A stretch of DNA of 64,000 nt. Origin: Alphaproteobacteria bacterium (GTDB taxonomy: Bacteria > Pseudomonadota > Alphaproteobacteria > Rhizobiales > OSC116). The translations under genes were made by a program, and so were the position numbers. The DNA is taken from positions 51,888 through 115,887 of the forward strand of contig NVQL02000014.1 in assembly GCA_002400495.2 (NCBI GenBank), given 5' to 3'. This document shows, in pieces, positions 63,181-64,000 of the stretch; the first letter of the stretch is position 1, and every line of letters starts with the position of its first letter. The notes below the pieces were generated by a model that worked only from the letters and a program-made list of their open reading frames with translations, did no database searches and was not told the origin of the DNA.

Positions 63181-63211
63181 GAACCATAAGCTTATTTATA
63201 AGTTATGGTTC
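63181..63211. promoter_or_regulatory. Long palindrome upstream of the SDR gene
   Basis: GAACCATAA at 63181 is mirrored by TTATGGTTC at 63203, with CTTAT/ATAAG inside and one unpaired G. It is a 14-bp stem, 52 bp before the SDR start, in the divergent region to beta-mannosidase. A dimeric repressor such as a MarR or HxlR protein is the usual reader; none is in view. Confidence 0.65.
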
Positions 63212-63262
63212 AAAACAACTCTATGGTTATATGAGCGTCATTAATTCAAATAGGAGATGAAC

Positions 63263-64000
63263 ATGTCAAAAAAAATCATCATCACTGGTGCCAGCGGCGC
63301 GTTTGGAGGCTTAGCGGTCAATAGCTTGCTAAAGGCTGGCCACAAAGTTGTCGCAACCATGCGCGACATCGAAACCCGCAACAAAGCCGCCGCAGATGAG
63401 CTTAGCGCGGCAGGAGCTTTGATCGTAAATATGGATGTTGGCAATTGCGATAGCGTTGAGCAGGGCATGCAACAGGCGATCGAAATGTTAGGCGGTGTGG
63501 ACGTGGTGGTTAACAATGCAGGCGCAGGCGCACACGGCATTCAAGAAGCATTCACCCCGCAACAAATGCTAGATTTATATAACATTAACGTGGTTGGCGT
63601 GCATCGGGTCATGCGCGGCGCATTGCCCACCATGCGCCACCAAGCTTCGGGTCTCATTATCAATATTTCGAGCCTTTTAGGCAAAATATCTCTTCCATTC
63701 TATGGCCCTTATAGCGCCACAAAATTCGCCCTCGAATCTTTAAGCGAAACTGCCAAAGCCGAGCTCTCGCAATTTGGCGTGGACGTGGCTTTGATTGAAC
63801 CAGGTGGTTTCGCAACAAGTTTCATAGCCAGCCACGCAAAACCAGCCGATACCAAACGTTTGGCGCAATTTGGCGAGTTTGCCGACATTCCTGAGCAATC
63901 TTTAAGTGATTTTGAACGAATGTTAAAAGCCAACCCCGATCAAGATCCGCAGCGTGTTGCCGATATGATATTACAAGTGATTGAAACCCAAGCTGGCACG
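63263..64000 (+). CDS. Short-chain dehydrogenase/reductase, 3' end beyond window
   Basis: 246 codons to the window edge with no stop. The cofactor loop is IIITGASGAFGGLAV, then NNAGAG, the catalytic Ser in INISSLLG and Y-x-x-x-K in YSATKF, followed by IEPGGF. It is classical SDR type, reducing or oxidising a carbonyl/hydroxyl substrate. ATG 63263 has AGGAG 6 bp upstream; ATG 63257 is too close to it. Confidence 0.9.
   Translation, partial: MSKKIIITGASGAFGGLAVNSLLKAGHKVVATMRDIETRNKAAADELSAAGALIVNMDVGNCDSVEQGMQQAIEMLGGVDVVVNNAGAGAHGIQEAFTPQQMLDLYNINVVGVHRVMRGALPTMRHQASGLIINISSLLGKISLPFYGPYSATKFALESLSETAKAELSQFGVDVALIEPGGFATSFIASHAKPADTKRLAQFGEFADIPEQSLSDFERMLKANPDQDPQRVADMILQVIETQAGT

Overview
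The window is a stretch of low-to-moderate GC alphaproteobacterial chromosome interrupted by one large mobile island. The alphaproteobacterial placement is an inference from gene content: UgpC-type sugar ABC importers, an RpiR regulator, a DUF993 protein, MatB and a MobC/relaxase pair. No ribosomal RNA is present to confirm it. The left edge opens with the first 11 codons of rpmH (ribosomal protein L34).

Layout. 1-4.1 kb is core chromosome: rpmH, a TVP38-type membrane protein paired with a Lpd-like flavoprotein, and a sensor histidine kinase. 4164-4240 is an intact tRNA-Arg(ACG). From about 4.2 to 29.3 or 30.8 kb lies an integrated mobilizable island carrying a large serine recombinase, a leftward block of conjugation-related and unknown genes led by a TraG/VirD4-type coupling protein, and a visibly AT-rich cargo block. 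The cargo includes a W/HR/GPA-repeat protein, an ankyrin-repeat pair, a small serine resolvase, an ImmA/IrrE-like protein with a membrane partner, ArdC, an orphan ParD, a three-gene ABC-3C system with a DUF3732 ATPase, and a ParD/ParE pair. Relaxase, MobC and a class II Fic protein follow. No type IV secretion channel genes are seen, so the element looks like an integrative mobilizable element.

The most striking observation concerns the recombinase. Its last 9 codons and stop are antisense tRNA-Arg sequence. An 11-bp copy of the tRNA end (GGTGCACCATT) recurs at 29329-29339, exactly over the start of a 52-codon reading frame. If the ends are joined as in an excised circle, the recombinase frame continues without a break into that small frame. 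The small frame is therefore best read as the recombinase's own C-terminal tail, severed by integration because attP lies inside the gene. A second diverged copy of the tail, also ending in GGTGCACCA, lies at 30642-30800. Differences between the copies in the conserved blocks are almost all synonymous, as expected for coding sequence. The second copy suggests a second related element or a duplicated end.

Right of the island a triosephosphate-isomerase remnant precedes transaldolase. Two sugar uptake loci follow. The first, leftward, combines an ABC importer, a BadF-type kinase, a serine hydrolase and the etherase MurQ, with a divergent RpiR regulator; this fits ABC-driven salvage of N-acetylmuramic acid or a related peptidoglycan sugar. 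The second, rightward, has an ABC importer, three Gfo/Idh/MocA oxidoreductases, a TetR regulator, a DUF993 protein and a sugar isomerase/epimerase-like protein. Two nearly identical 16-bp palindromes sit before its two gene groups and are probable TetR operators. MatB, an M16 lipoprotein peptidase, a KDPGal-type aldolase, a LysR regulator, a desaturase, an aldo/keto reductase, an alpha/beta hydrolase, a beta-mannosidase and a partial short-chain dehydrogenase complete the window. Overall it looks like a heterotroph living on polysaccharide and cell-wall sugars.
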